Counted from the stretch's first letter, positions 1 through 5,627 are shown. The stretch: DNA of 7,760 bases from Methanoregulaceae archaeon (GCA_025453715.1 JALOPT010000159.1:1-7760), one strand, 5' to 3'. The notes: generated from the letters alone by a model not told the origin. Program-made: numbers and translations.

Positions 1-125
1 ATATCGGCTTCGCCTTTTTCCAGAGCAGAAACCCTTTCTTTGTTATCAGGTATAAACTTAAACAGAACGGCAGCGACTTTTGCCCTGTTGCCCCAGTACT
101 CATTGTTTTTTTCCAATCTAATTGA
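1..125 (-). pseudogene. Fragment of a family 5 ABC transporter substrate-binding protein (probable remnant)
   Basis: On the minus strand this stretch reads open for 41 codons, starting just after an in-frame TAA (complement of 126-128) and running off the window at base 1. The translation contains NNEYWGNRAKV, then FIPDNKERVSALEKGEAD. This matches the conserved core of extracellular family 5 solute-binding proteins (DppA/OppA/NikA type), where a 'N-x-x-YWG' motif is followed by 'IPD..R..ALE.GE.D'. Such proteins capture peptides or metal chelates outside the cell for an ABC importer. In the family this segment lies well inside the protein, after several hundred residues that include the signal peptide. 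None of the three minus-strand frames upstream of base 125 continues the homology, and no good start codon is present, so the N-terminal part is missing. The family call is fairly secure; the pseudogene status is inference, because the rest lies outside the window. Confidence 0.55.
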
Positions 126-149
126 TTAATTTTTTGTGGAACACCTGGA

Positions 150-180
150 AGTTTTTTGAAAACTGAAGAAATAAAACTAG
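150..180 (+). promoter_or_regulatory. Candidate promoter for the CheY-like gene
   Basis: An A-rich box, GAAATAAAAC at about 168-177, lies roughly 60 bases before the start codon at 233 and resembles an archaeal TATA box. Transcription would then start near 197-200, leaving a leader of about 35 bases. Just upstream is a small inverted repeat, AGTTTT-TTG-AAAACT (150-164), that could be an operator or chance in AT-rich DNA. Only the sequence resemblance supports this. Confidence 0.3.
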
Positions 181-232
181 CGAATAATGCCATAGTGTTT
201 TTGAAGCGTGTAAAGGCAGAATACTCGATCAT

Positions 233-601
233 ATGCCGCGGGTCCTGGTCATTGACGATGCTGAATATGCAAGAGATATCCTGAAAAAAATACTTGTTCG
301 TGGAGGCTACGAGATTGCAGGGGAAGCAGGTGATGGGGAAGCCGGGCTCATGGAATATTCCAGGACGAACCCGGATATCGTTATAGTAGATATGATAATG
401 CCGAAAATGAACGGCATTGAGACAATCAGGGCGATTAAAAAAGTTAATCCAAACGCAAAAATAATTGTGATATCTGCGGACGGTCAGATGGCCCATATCG
501 AAGAGGCGGTGAAAGCCGGGGCATTGAGTTACATAAATAAACCATACCAGTGGAGCGTAGTTATCAATGAACTCCTCCAGCTGACCGGCGGACCTCAATA
601 A
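233..601 (+). CDS. Stand-alone CheY-like response regulator receiver
   Basis: The 122-residue protein is a single receiver domain with no output domain, the usual length for CheY-like regulators. It carries the acidic pair D8/D9, the phospho-acceptor aspartate D53 in IVIVDMIMP, S81 in the conserved Thr/Ser position, aromatic Y100, and the K103-P104 pair that closes the active site. By family knowledge it would be phosphorylated on D53 by a histidine kinase and act by protein-protein contact in the cytoplasm. It could serve chemotaxis or archaellum control, or another phosphorelay; no che genes or kinase are present here, so I do not name it cheY. The ATG at 233 is the only plausible start, because an in-frame TAA lies at 185-187 and no other start codon falls between. 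An AAAGG at 212-216 is rather distant for a ribosome-binding site. The DUF2115 gene follows after 53 bases and might be co-transcribed. Confidence 0.9.
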   Translation: MPRVLVIDDAEYARDILKKILVRGGYEIAGEAGDGEAGLMEYSRTNPDIVIVDMIMPKMNGIETIRAIKKVNPNAKIIVISADGQMAHIEEAVKAGALSYINKPYQWSVVINELLQLTGGPQ

Positions 602-654
602 CCAAAAGGAGCAGCTGGATTAACAAACTGTTATGCAAATAGTGATATACCAGA

Positions 655-1284
655 ATGAATACAGATGCCCGGGTTTCCCATCTGATGGACCAGTTTCCAG
701 GTGAAGCAATATTAATTCGGGAGACCGCCCTTCGGATTAGTTCGGCAACAACAAAGGCTGACCTTCTGGATATCCTGGCAAAGGAAATCGGTAATTATAC
801 TCTTTTTGATTTACAATTGATCGGAGGACGCTTATATAATGAGATACGGGAACTGCCATCCCCTTACCGGGAAGCGATCCGTCCCTACTTTATGGAGCAG
901 TTGTTCGGTATGCACCATACCCTGGTATTGATGTACCGTACCCGGGATTCAAGGCCTGTACATGGATCCATTCGTGATCCCACAGGATTTAGTGATTTTT
1001 GTAAAGTAATTCCTGAGGGTTGTTTTGCATGGGATGATCAATCGGACAGGAATCCACATCTCCGCAATCCCAGGATGCGCCTTTTTTATTACCTGGTTTC
1101 TGCCTTTACAATGTTTGTTCTGGATCAACCCGGCCACCCGGTCGGTATGCCGTTCCCAGGTGGTTTTAAGGTGGAACAGAGGGGGAACGAGTATTACTGC
1201 CTGATCAGGGATAAGGAAAAGGAAGTTTTTTATTCAATATGCAATTTCTGCCCTGCCAGGCAGGCTGAAGATACCCCGCTCTGA
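655..1284 (+). CDS. DUF2115 (UPF0305) family protein
   Basis: The 209-residue protein matches the DUF2115/UPF0305 family, which I know mainly from methanogenic archaea and whose function is unknown. Recognisable family signatures are HPVGMPFPGGF (161-171) and the C-terminal CNFCPARQ (196-203), a CxxC pair (C196, C199) that could bind a metal or form a disulfide. Further cysteines are C116, C123 and C182. The N-terminal half is largely helical with many charged residues. There is no signal peptide or clear transmembrane segment, so it is probably cytoplasmic. The length is normal for the family. The start at 655 is forced by an in-frame TGA at 643-645. No good ribosome-binding site is adjacent; an AAAAGGAG at 604-611 is too far upstream to serve it. 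It follows the receiver gene on the same strand, but a functional link is not established. Confidence 0.85.
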   Translation: MNTDARVSHLMDQFPGEAILIRETALRISSATTKADLLDILAKEIGNYTLFDLQLIGGRLYNEIRELPSPYREAIRPYFMEQLFGMHHTLVLMYRTRDSRPVHGSIRDPTGFSDFCKVIPEGCFAWDDQSDRNPHLRNPRMRLFYYLVSAFTMFVLDQPGHPVGMPFPGGFKVEQRGNEYYCLIRDKEKEVFYSICNFCPARQAEDTPL

Positions 1285-1286
1285 AA

Positions 1287-1309
1287 AGTAACCTGCAGGT
1301 AACCGTTTA
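1287..1309 (+). terminator. Post-stop hairpin element, copy 1 (after DUF2115)
   Basis: Two bases after the DUF2115 stop codon lies a short stem, TAACC-TGCA-GGTAA (1289-1302, one mismatch), followed by GTTTA. A related element sits in the same position after the DUF169 gene (4768-4790); the two 23-base stretches agree at 18 positions by eye. The placement suggests an mRNA 3'-end or processing signal. The T-run is short, so this is not a classic intrinsic terminator. Confidence 0.35.
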
Positions 1310-1434
1310 TCCACCAAAAAGGTATTCCAAAGAAACAGGTCGGACCAAAAAAGACAGGAAAAGATTGGCCCTATTGAAAAGCAGGACCCGAATCGGATAG
1401 TAAAGCCTGTAGGGTAATGAGATTTTTAATTATT

Positions 1435-1542
1435 TCAGGGAGTTCCATAATTCAGGAGCAGGTAAAAGGGAATCACATTACTGATTAATGCAATAATCGT
1501 CAGAAATACCAGCAGTTTTGTGTCACGGTTTAACAGGGCCAT
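1435..1542 (-). CDS. Small single-pass membrane protein, 35 residues
   Basis: This minus-strand reading frame begins with ATG (complement of 1540-1542) and ends with TGA (1435-1437). It encodes 35 residues: a short polar N-terminus (MALLNRDTK), a hydrophobic stretch of about 22 residues (roughly 9-30) able to span the membrane, and a polar end, NYGTP. I do not recognise a family. Three sequence features argue that it is real: a GAGTGA ribosome-binding site at 1549-1554 with a 6-base spacer; a TATA-like box (minus strand GAATATACT) near 1581-1589, about 43 bases before the start; and the same GAGTGA signal on the neighbouring small membrane gene upstream on this strand, whose stop lies 83 bases away. 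It could be a membrane-complex accessory subunit or a regulatory peptide. It could also be a chance frame. Confidence 0.45.
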   Translation of the reverse strand: MALLNRDTKLLVFLTIIALISNVIPFYLLLNYGTP

Positions 1543-1548
1543 GCGAGT

Positions 1549-1589
1549 TCACTCAATATTTTTCTTTTACGCATTTTTTTAGTATATTC
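1549..1589 (-). promoter_or_regulatory. Promoter and ribosome-binding site for the 35-residue membrane protein
   Basis: On the minus strand a TATA-like GAATATACT (about 1581-1589) is followed by GAGTGA (1554-1549), six bases before the ATG at 1542. The TATA-to-start distance predicts a leader of roughly 15-20 bases that includes the ribosome-binding site, a normal arrangement for euryarchaea. The assignment rests on spacing and resemblance only. Confidence 0.35.
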
Positions 1590-1625
1590 GGTATGTTTGT
1601 TTACAATCCCCACCTGGTATACTGA

Positions 1626-1892
1626 TCACGGGCCAGCTATTTTCCCGTGTTCCGGTTCCACCGGGTGGAAATACAGCACAACAAGGGCAAGGAGTAGTCC
1701 GGTGAGCAGGATCCAGAACGTCAGGCTGTCCGGGTGGATAAAACCAAGACTTGCCTTGTATTTTACGGTATGAAATGCATCGACTGACCATGGGAATGTG
1801 TAATAAAAATCCCGGTACTGCGTCTGCAGAACAATTATTGTAATGGCTGTCAGGGCTATGATATACGCAATAATCTTTGTCTTTCCTGGCAT
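1626..1892 (-). CDS. Small two-helix membrane protein, 88 residues
   Basis: The protein has two hydrophobic segments, about residues 5-23 (KIIAYIIALTAITIIVLQ region) and 58-76 (LTFWILLTGLLLALVVLYF). Between them is a loop of about 35 residues rich in aromatic and charged residues (YRDFYYTFPWSVDAFHTVKYK), and a short polar tail follows. Both ends probably face the same side of the membrane. I do not recognise the family and assign no function. The frame can be extended to a TTG at 1916, but the ATG at 1892 is preferred because GGAGTGA (1898-1904) precedes it with a 5-base spacer, an excellent ribosome-binding site. The 35-residue membrane protein gene follows 83 bases downstream on the same strand with the same GAGTGA signal. 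Genes on either side point the other way, so these two form an isolated minus-strand pair. Confidence 0.65.
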   Translation of the reverse strand: MPGKTKIIAYIIALTAITIIVLQTQYRDFYYTFPWSVDAFHTVKYKASLGFIHPDSLTFWILLTGLLLALVVLYFHPVEPEHGKIAGP

Positions 1893-1897
1893 CCCTT

Positions 1898-1934
1898 TCA
1901 CTCCGGAATTTTCCAATAATCCGGAATATATTTT
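1898..1934 (-). promoter_or_regulatory. Promoter, repeat and ribosome-binding site for the 88-residue membrane protein
   Basis: The minus strand shows a TATA-like AAAATATATT (1934-1925) and then GGAGTGA (1904-1898), which fixes the start at 1892. Two copies of TCCGGAAT on the plus strand (1902-1909 and 1920-1927, spaced 18 bases) bracket the predicted transcription start and could bind a repressor. The TATA box lies close to the start codon, so the leader would be only about 10-15 bases. Confidence 0.35.
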
Positions 1935-2203
1935 GTTGTGTACCTTCTAAAAACATTCCATCTGTGGGAAAAATATGGTCCGTGAGTGCAATGGAGAGGT
2001 GCTACTGGCAGGATGAACATGAACGTGCGGGTCGCAGGTTATTTCGATGAAATATTTCACGTATCTGCAGGCAGGCTTTTTCTAGAACCTGAAGACGCCC
2101 GGGCTCGCACTCCCTGGCTGACTTTCCGCACAATTAATCAGGTTCTGCCAATGTAATGCCTGATTCAGGTATTCCCCGGTGATACATTTCAGAAGGCATA
2201 AAC

Positions 2204-2223
2204 AATCATTCAACGTGATGATT
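2204..2223. promoter_or_regulatory. Inverted repeat upstream of the MFS transporter gene
   Basis: AATCAT (2204-2209) and ATGATT (2218-2223) form a perfect 6-bp inverted repeat with an 8-base centre, ending 30 bases before the transporter start codon. The symmetry and position would suit a dimeric repressor site of the kind often found before drug efflux genes. No regulator gene is adjacent, and such short repeats are common by chance. Confidence 0.2.
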
Positions 2224-2253
2224 AGTACGGTTAAAGGACTATAATGGTGGGAA

Positions 2254-3702
2254 ATGATAACCGGCACCTTAACTGAAGGTACTATTCCCGATCGAGCGGG
2301 CCTGTTTAGCATACCTGGCCAAACTATCTCTCCTGCCGGTAAACGCGTTGTTCTGTTGATCGCGATTCTTGCCGGATTTATTACACCGTTTGACGGGTCT
2401 GCGGTCAATATTGCCCTCCCGGTGATTGGTGCCGAATTTCACATGGACGCGATCGCACTATCCTGGGTATCAACCGCGTACCTGCTGGCATCTGCAATTT
2501 TTCTGGTACCTTTTGGAAAAATAGCAGACATCTACGGGAGAAAAAAAATATTCCTGATAGGGATTGTAATCTTTGCCGCTGCTTCGTTTATTATGACACT
2601 TGTGGCATCATCGGGGATGCTCATAATGGTCAGGGTCCTCCAGGGTATCGGGAGCTCCATGATTTTCGGTACCGCCGTTGCCATACTTACTTCGGTATTT
2701 CCCCCGGGTGAACGGGGAAAAGTGCTTGGGATATATATTACCGCAGTCTATATCGGGCTCTCAACCGGGCCTTTTCTGGGCGGCCTGCTGACAGAGCACT
2801 TCGGATGGCGGAGTATTTTCTACATCAATGTCCCGATCAGCATCATTGCCATCGTCCTCGTGCTCTGGAAACTGAAAGGAGAGTGGGCAGATAGCAGGGG
2901 TGAACCGTTTGATATCGCCGGTTCCGTGATGTACGCCGTCGCAGTTGTTGCTGTCATGCTGGGTTTCACAACCCTACCCGATCTTACGGGCTTTGTGCTG
3001 ATCATCAGCGGTGTGATTTGTGCAGGAATTTTTTTCCGTTACGAGCACCGGAGGGAGTTTCCCGTGCTGGAAACGCGACTGTTTACAGGGAGCAGGGTAT
3101 TTGCCTATTCAAATATTGCCGCCCTTATCAATTATTGTGCCACGTATGCGGTCTCATTTTTATTGAGCCTGTACCTCCAGTATTCCCGGGGATTTTCCCC
3201 GGTACTGGCAGGATTTCTGCTTATCGCCGCCCCGGTCATGCAGGCGGTTATTTCACCGTTCTCAGGAAAGCTGTCAGATCGTGTTGATCCTGGTATTATT
3301 GCGTCGTTTGGCATGGGCCTGTCTGCCATCGGGCTGTTACTTCTTGCCTTTATCAGCGACGCGACCCCGCTCTGGTATCTCATGGGTGCCCTGCTGCTTA
3401 TAGGGGCCGGGTTTGGCTTTTTTACCTCGCCAAATACAAATGCGATTATGAGCGCCGTCGCGAAAAAATACTATGGTGTTGCTTCAGGAATTGTCGGAAC
3501 GATGAGACTCCTTGGCCAGATGCTCTCCATGGGGATAGCCACGATGATCTTTGCCCTCGTGATTGGCCATGTTGAGATCACACCTGAATATTACCCGGCG
3601 GTGGTCAGGAGTGTCCAATATGCATTTATCCTCTTCACGATCCTGTGCGTAATCGGGATTTACGCCTCTCTCCAGCGGGCGAATAAAAGGAGCGTAAATT
3701 GA
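2254..3702 (+). CDS. MFS transporter, DHA2 (14-helix, EmrB/QacA-type) family
   Basis: The 482-residue protein is a polytopic membrane protein of the size of 14-helix drug:proton antiporters. Family motifs are visible in order: FDGSAVNIALPVIG (46-59), the DHA2 counterpart of motif D1 in helix 1; motif A, GKIADIYGRKK (88-98), in the loop between helices 2 and 3; motif B, RVLQGIGSS (127-135), with R127; and motif C, GPFLGGLL (172-179), typical of antiporters, followed by GWRSIFYINVP. By family knowledge it would export hydrophobic or cationic compounds in exchange for protons; the substrate cannot be told. A polar N-terminal extension of about 30 residues precedes helix 1. The ATG at 2254 has GGTGG at 2246-2250, a close spacing of three bases. 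An overlapping out-of-frame ATG at 2244 could affect initiation. There is no partner membrane-fusion protein or regulator next to it, so it appears monocistronic. Confidence 0.92.
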   Translation: MITGTLTEGTIPDRAGLFSIPGQTISPAGKRVVLLIAILAGFITPFDGSAVNIALPVIGAEFHMDAIALSWVSTAYLLASAIFLVPFGKIADIYGRKKIFLIGIVIFAAASFIMTLVASSGMLIMVRVLQGIGSSMIFGTAVAILTSVFPPGERGKVLGIYITAVYIGLSTGPFLGGLLTEHFGWRSIFYINVPISIIAIVLVLWKLKGEWADSRGEPFDIAGSVMYAVAVVAVMLGFTTLPDLTGFVLIISGVICAGIFFRYEHRREFPVLETRLFTGSRVFAYSNIAALINYCATYAVSFLLSLYLQYSRGFSPVLAGFLLIAAPVMQAVISPFSGKLSDRVDPGIIASFGMGLSAIGLLLLAFISDATPLWYLMGALLLIGAGFGFFTSPNTNAIMSAVAKKYYGVASGIVGTMRLLGQMLSMGIATMIFALVIGHVEITPEYYPAVVRSVQYAFILFTILCVIGIYASLQRANKRSVN

Positions 3703-3845
3703 GGAAAGGAAAACAACCAGGACGCCCTACACACGAATATCCGGAAAGCACGGGAAAACCCTGCCTGAATGAAATGCCGGGACATGTGGATCCTGCATAA
3801 TCTGTCCACAAACAGGTTCGTTCACTTAAGTACCATGTCCTTATG

Positions 3846-3860
3846 AAACCTGGTTTTTTT
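3846..3860 (+). terminator. T-tract, possible terminator of the MFS transcript
   Basis: AAACCTGG is followed by seven Ts (3854-3860). Euryarchaeal RNA polymerase can terminate on T-tracts without a hairpin. The site is about 150 bases after the MFS stop and before the DUF169 control region, so the position fits, but the evidence is only the T-run. Confidence 0.25.
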
Positions 3861-3958
3861 AGTGCGAAGGTAACCAGTTGTTCCCTTCATCCGTTTTATG
3901 GAACCTAAAGGGGTGATTTCCACCGATGTACATGGCACAGGTACGGTGTAACCACCAT

Positions 3959-3996
3959 TAATTATATCCGGGATATACCTACAGTGAATCCTGGAG
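3959..3996 (+). promoter_or_regulatory. Promoter with 15-bp palindrome and ribosome-binding site for the DUF169 gene
   Basis: TATATCC-G-GGATATA (3963-3977) is a perfect inverted repeat with 7-bp arms, lying 29-43 bases before the ATG at 4006. Its left arm merges with a TATA-like TTAATTATAT (3958-3967). A regulator bound to it would therefore be expected to block TATA-binding protein. TGGAG at 3992-3996, nine bases before the ATG, is a reasonable ribosome-binding site. Operator function is inference. Confidence 0.4.
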
Positions 3997-4005
3997 TAGA
4001 TATTA

Positions 4006-4764
4006 ATGAAAAGCGTTATCGCTGACATGTTACACCTGAAATTCAGACCGGTTGCAGTCATTTGGAGTGATACCCGGCCGGAAAATGCACTTTCATTTGT
4101 TCCCGGGAGAAGGGGGTGCCTCATGTCCCTCTTTGCCCAGGCTGCACGAGGCCGTACGGCAGCAGTATCCCGGGAGACATCCGGAGGAATTGAAGGGTTT
4201 TCTCATTTTCTTTCAAATGGGATTCGCGGTTGCAGCCATTGTGAAGAATTACAGACCCTGGCAGACAAGATTCCCAATCCTGAAATCAGGGAGAATTTTC
4301 TCACTGGGGAGGGTTACCGCAAAACCCCGGAACTGGTAAAAGAGTTTATTGGCACGCTCCCGGTAACTGATATCCCGGCTACCTACGTTCTTCTCAAATC
4401 CCTTCCGGAAGTACAGGGGGATGAAATCCCCCAGATTATCGTATTTATTGCAAACCCTCACCAGGTCTCGGCTCTTATTACACTTGCAAACTATCGGTAC
4501 GGGGACCTTGAACGCGTAATAATTCCTGCCAGTGCAGGCTGTCACCAGGTTATGCTGCTTCCTTACAGGGAGATGGTATCAGAAAATCCCCGTGCTGTCC
4601 TTGGTCTTACCGATCCTTCCGCACGCAGGCAGGTCATGCATGTGCTTGGGGATGACGTGGTAACATTCGCTGTGCCGTTTTGCATGTTCAAAGAGATGGA
4701 GGCAGACGCGCCCGGTAGTTTCCTCTCCCGAAAAACATGGAATAGTATAGTGGCCCGGTTTTGA
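4006..4764 (+). CDS. DUF169 family protein, apparently lacking its Cys/Gly-rich core segment
   Basis: The 252-residue protein matches DUF169, widespread in methanogens and anaerobic bacteria and of unknown function. The family pattern is visible throughout: LKFRPVAVIW (11-20), GCLMSLFAQAARGRTA (37-52), GGIEGFSHFLS (60-70), PELVKEFIGTLPVTDIP (108-124), IIVFIANPHQVSALITLANY (144-163), IIPASAGCHQV (172-182), GLTDPSARRQV (200-210) and a C-terminal TFAVPFCMFKEME (220-232). Cysteines are C38, C76, C79, C179 and C226; GCSHCE gives a CxxC pair. As I recall, relatives carry a segment like FGCxGGGxGLGFG, about 20 residues, between 'R-x-T' and 'PGGI'. Here SRET (55-58) runs straight into SGGIEGF, so that segment seems deleted in frame at about base 4179. 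The protein is soluble with no signal peptide. It may be a variant with altered cofactor binding, a decaying gene or an assembly artefact. Confidence 0.85.
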   Translation: MKSVIADMLHLKFRPVAVIWSDTRPENALSFVPGRRGCLMSLFAQAARGRTAAVSRETSGGIEGFSHFLSNGIRGCSHCEELQTLADKIPNPEIRENFLTGEGYRKTPELVKEFIGTLPVTDIPATYVLLKSLPEVQGDEIPQIIVFIANPHQVSALITLANYRYGDLERVIIPASAGCHQVMLLPYREMVSENPRAVLGLTDPSARRQVMHVLGDDVVTFAVPFCMFKEMEADAPGSFLSRKTWNSIVARF

Positions 4765-4767
4765 CAG

Positions 4768-4790
4768 AGTAACCTCCCGGTTATTGTTTA
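4768..4790 (+). terminator. Post-stop hairpin element, copy 2 (after DUF169)
   Basis: Three bases after the DUF169 stop is a perfect 5-bp stem, TAACC-TCCC-GGTTA (4770-4783), followed by TTGTTTA. The second arm can also pair with a TAACC at 4789-4793, giving two mutually exclusive hairpins. It resembles the element after DUF2115 at 1287-1309 in sequence, loop size and distance from the stop codon, which suggests a shared mRNA 3'-end signal. Confidence 0.4.
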
Positions 4791-4884
4791 ACCCCGATAA
4801 AAGCTGGTTGAATAGTAAAAACTATAGCACGGGTTCATAAACGGGAAGATTTCTTCAGGAATTAGCCTGGCGGACCAGTAAAAG

Positions 4885-4906
4885 CCTGAGAAATTCAGGA
4901 TTTTTT
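4885..4906 (+). terminator. Short hairpin plus T-run between convergent genes
   Basis: CCTGA-GAAAT-TCAGG (4885-4899) is a perfect 5-bp inverted repeat followed by ATTTTTT (4900-4906). On the plus strand this looks like a terminator that would stop transcripts leaving the DUF169 gene before they run antisense into the bPH2 gene, whose last codons it overlaps. The stem is short, so confidence is limited. Confidence 0.35.
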
Positions 4907-5593
4907 CCCGAGAAGTTCGTGGATAGCTTTCAACTCGTCCAGCATCTGTTGGTGAACCGATGGTCCTGCTCCCCTGGCTTCAGCCTTCCCGGTGCCGGTT
5001 CCATCACCCACTGCAGGGCAACTCCGGACCAGGCTGCGGATTAACTCCCTGAGTTCATCGGCATGCACAATGGCTTCGATCCGGATCTCAGGGACCGCAG
5101 CACCAGAATATCCTGCGGTCTGTACAGAGACTGTGGATATGCCCAGTACCCGCATTACCGGTCCCTGCCTCATATCAACATTCGTGATCCGGTTATAGGG
5201 CACAATGCCTGTGCTACGGAAAATAACGCCGCGTTTCCATCGCATTTCATCGTCATGGAGCTCGTACCACATGCTGTCATAGTACATTTTTACCCAGATT
5301 AGGTAAAGGATGATGATGGTGAGCACGATTCCCCCAATTATTGCATATGCCACCATAGGGACATCAGACACTAATACAATCGGGCCAACTAAAAAGAGCA
5401 GGAGAAACGGCAGGAATAAAAAGAAATCTGCAATAAACCAGGTGACCAGCTTTTCAGATGGTTTAAATGGTGTTAACCGTGGGAAGTGCTCACTCTGCAT
5501 GAAATATCGAACAATGGTAGGAATGACAGAAGGATAATGATATCGGGATAACTGGTGATCCTGTGGGTAATCCACGGGAAACATTTTTTCCAT
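4895..5593 (-). CDS. Membrane-anchored bPH2 (bacterial PH-like, YdbS-type) domain protein
   Basis: The 232-residue protein has a polar N-terminus (1-48), two adjacent transmembrane segments (about 52-76 and 80-104), and then a bacterial-PH-like domain (about 107-190). The domain core is YELHDDEMRWKRGVIFR (110-126), TGIVPYNRITNVDMRQGPVMRVLGI (128-152) and SVQTAGYSGAAVPEIRI (156-172). This order, two helices followed by bPH2 with the 'I-P-Y-x-R-I-x-x-V' signature, is typical of YdbS-like proteins. A Gly/Ala-rich linker (195-212) leads to a short C-terminal helix, VHQQMLDELKAIHELLGKK, which resembles the small terminal helices used for oligomerisation. Molecular function is unknown; a scaffold role at the membrane is inferred. 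The start is the ATG at 5593; an ATG three codons further in is an alternative, and neither has a strong ribosome-binding site. It lies downstream of the slipin gene on the same strand, after 114 bases. Confidence 0.85.
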   Translation of the reverse strand: MEKMFPVDYPQDHQLSRYHYPSVIPTIVRYFMQSEHFPRLTPFKPSEKLVTWFIADFFLFLPFLLLFLVGPIVLVSDVPMVAYAIIGGIVLTIIILYLIWVKMYYDSMWYELHDDEMRWKRGVIFRSTGIVPYNRITNVDMRQGPVMRVLGISTVSVQTAGYSGAAVPEIRIEAIVHADELRELIRSLVRSCPAVGDGTGTGKAEARGAGPSVHQQMLDELKAIHELLGKKS

Positions 5594-5627
5594 GACATGA
5601 TCTGGCGGGGAGCGACGTTTTCCTGTA

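Larger units (their letters stand above)
1893..2253. other. Intergenic region between divergent small membrane protein and MFS genes
   Basis: This stretch holds the promoter of the 88-residue protein gene at its left end and a weak inverted repeat before the MFS gene at its right end. In the middle, 2041-2058 reads ATTTC-GAT-GAAAT-ATTTC, overlapping inverted half-sites. A 47-codon plus-strand frame (2013-2156) starts after a GGCAGG but resembles no protein I know, so I do not call it a gene. Nothing else is supported. Confidence 0.5.
3703..4005. other. Intergenic region between the MFS and DUF169 genes
   Basis: No gene is supported here. The region holds a T-tract that may end the MFS transcript (3854-3860) and the control region of the DUF169 gene: paired GGTG/CACC inverted repeats (3912-3924 and 3945-3956) and a 15-bp palindrome (3963-3977). 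A 100-codon minus-strand frame at 3822-4124 overlaps the start of DUF169 and has no recognisable protein character. Confidence 0.6.

Noticed and set aside
1579..1956. 125-codon minus-strand frame overlapping the 88-residue membrane protein
   Set aside because: Its product has no domain character and scattered Cys/Pro/His, and it overlaps a frame with two clear helices and a good ribosome-binding site.
2013..2156. 47-codon plus-strand frame starting after GGCAGG
   Set aside because: It has a possible ribosome-binding site but no recognisable protein features, no promoter and no conserved context, so it cannot be told from chance.
2082..2408. 108-codon minus-strand frame
   Set aside because: It overlaps the start of the MFS gene antisense and its translation is low in protein-like character.
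3780..3811. TGTGGA...TCCACA and GGACA...TGTCC inverted repeats after the MFS gene
   Set aside because: The loops of 16-19 bases and competing pairings make a functional hairpin doubtful, and no T-run follows directly.
3822..4124. 100-codon minus-strand frame before and over the DUF169 start
   Set aside because: It would cross the DUF169 promoter palindrome and the 5' end of DUF169, and the product resembles no family I know.
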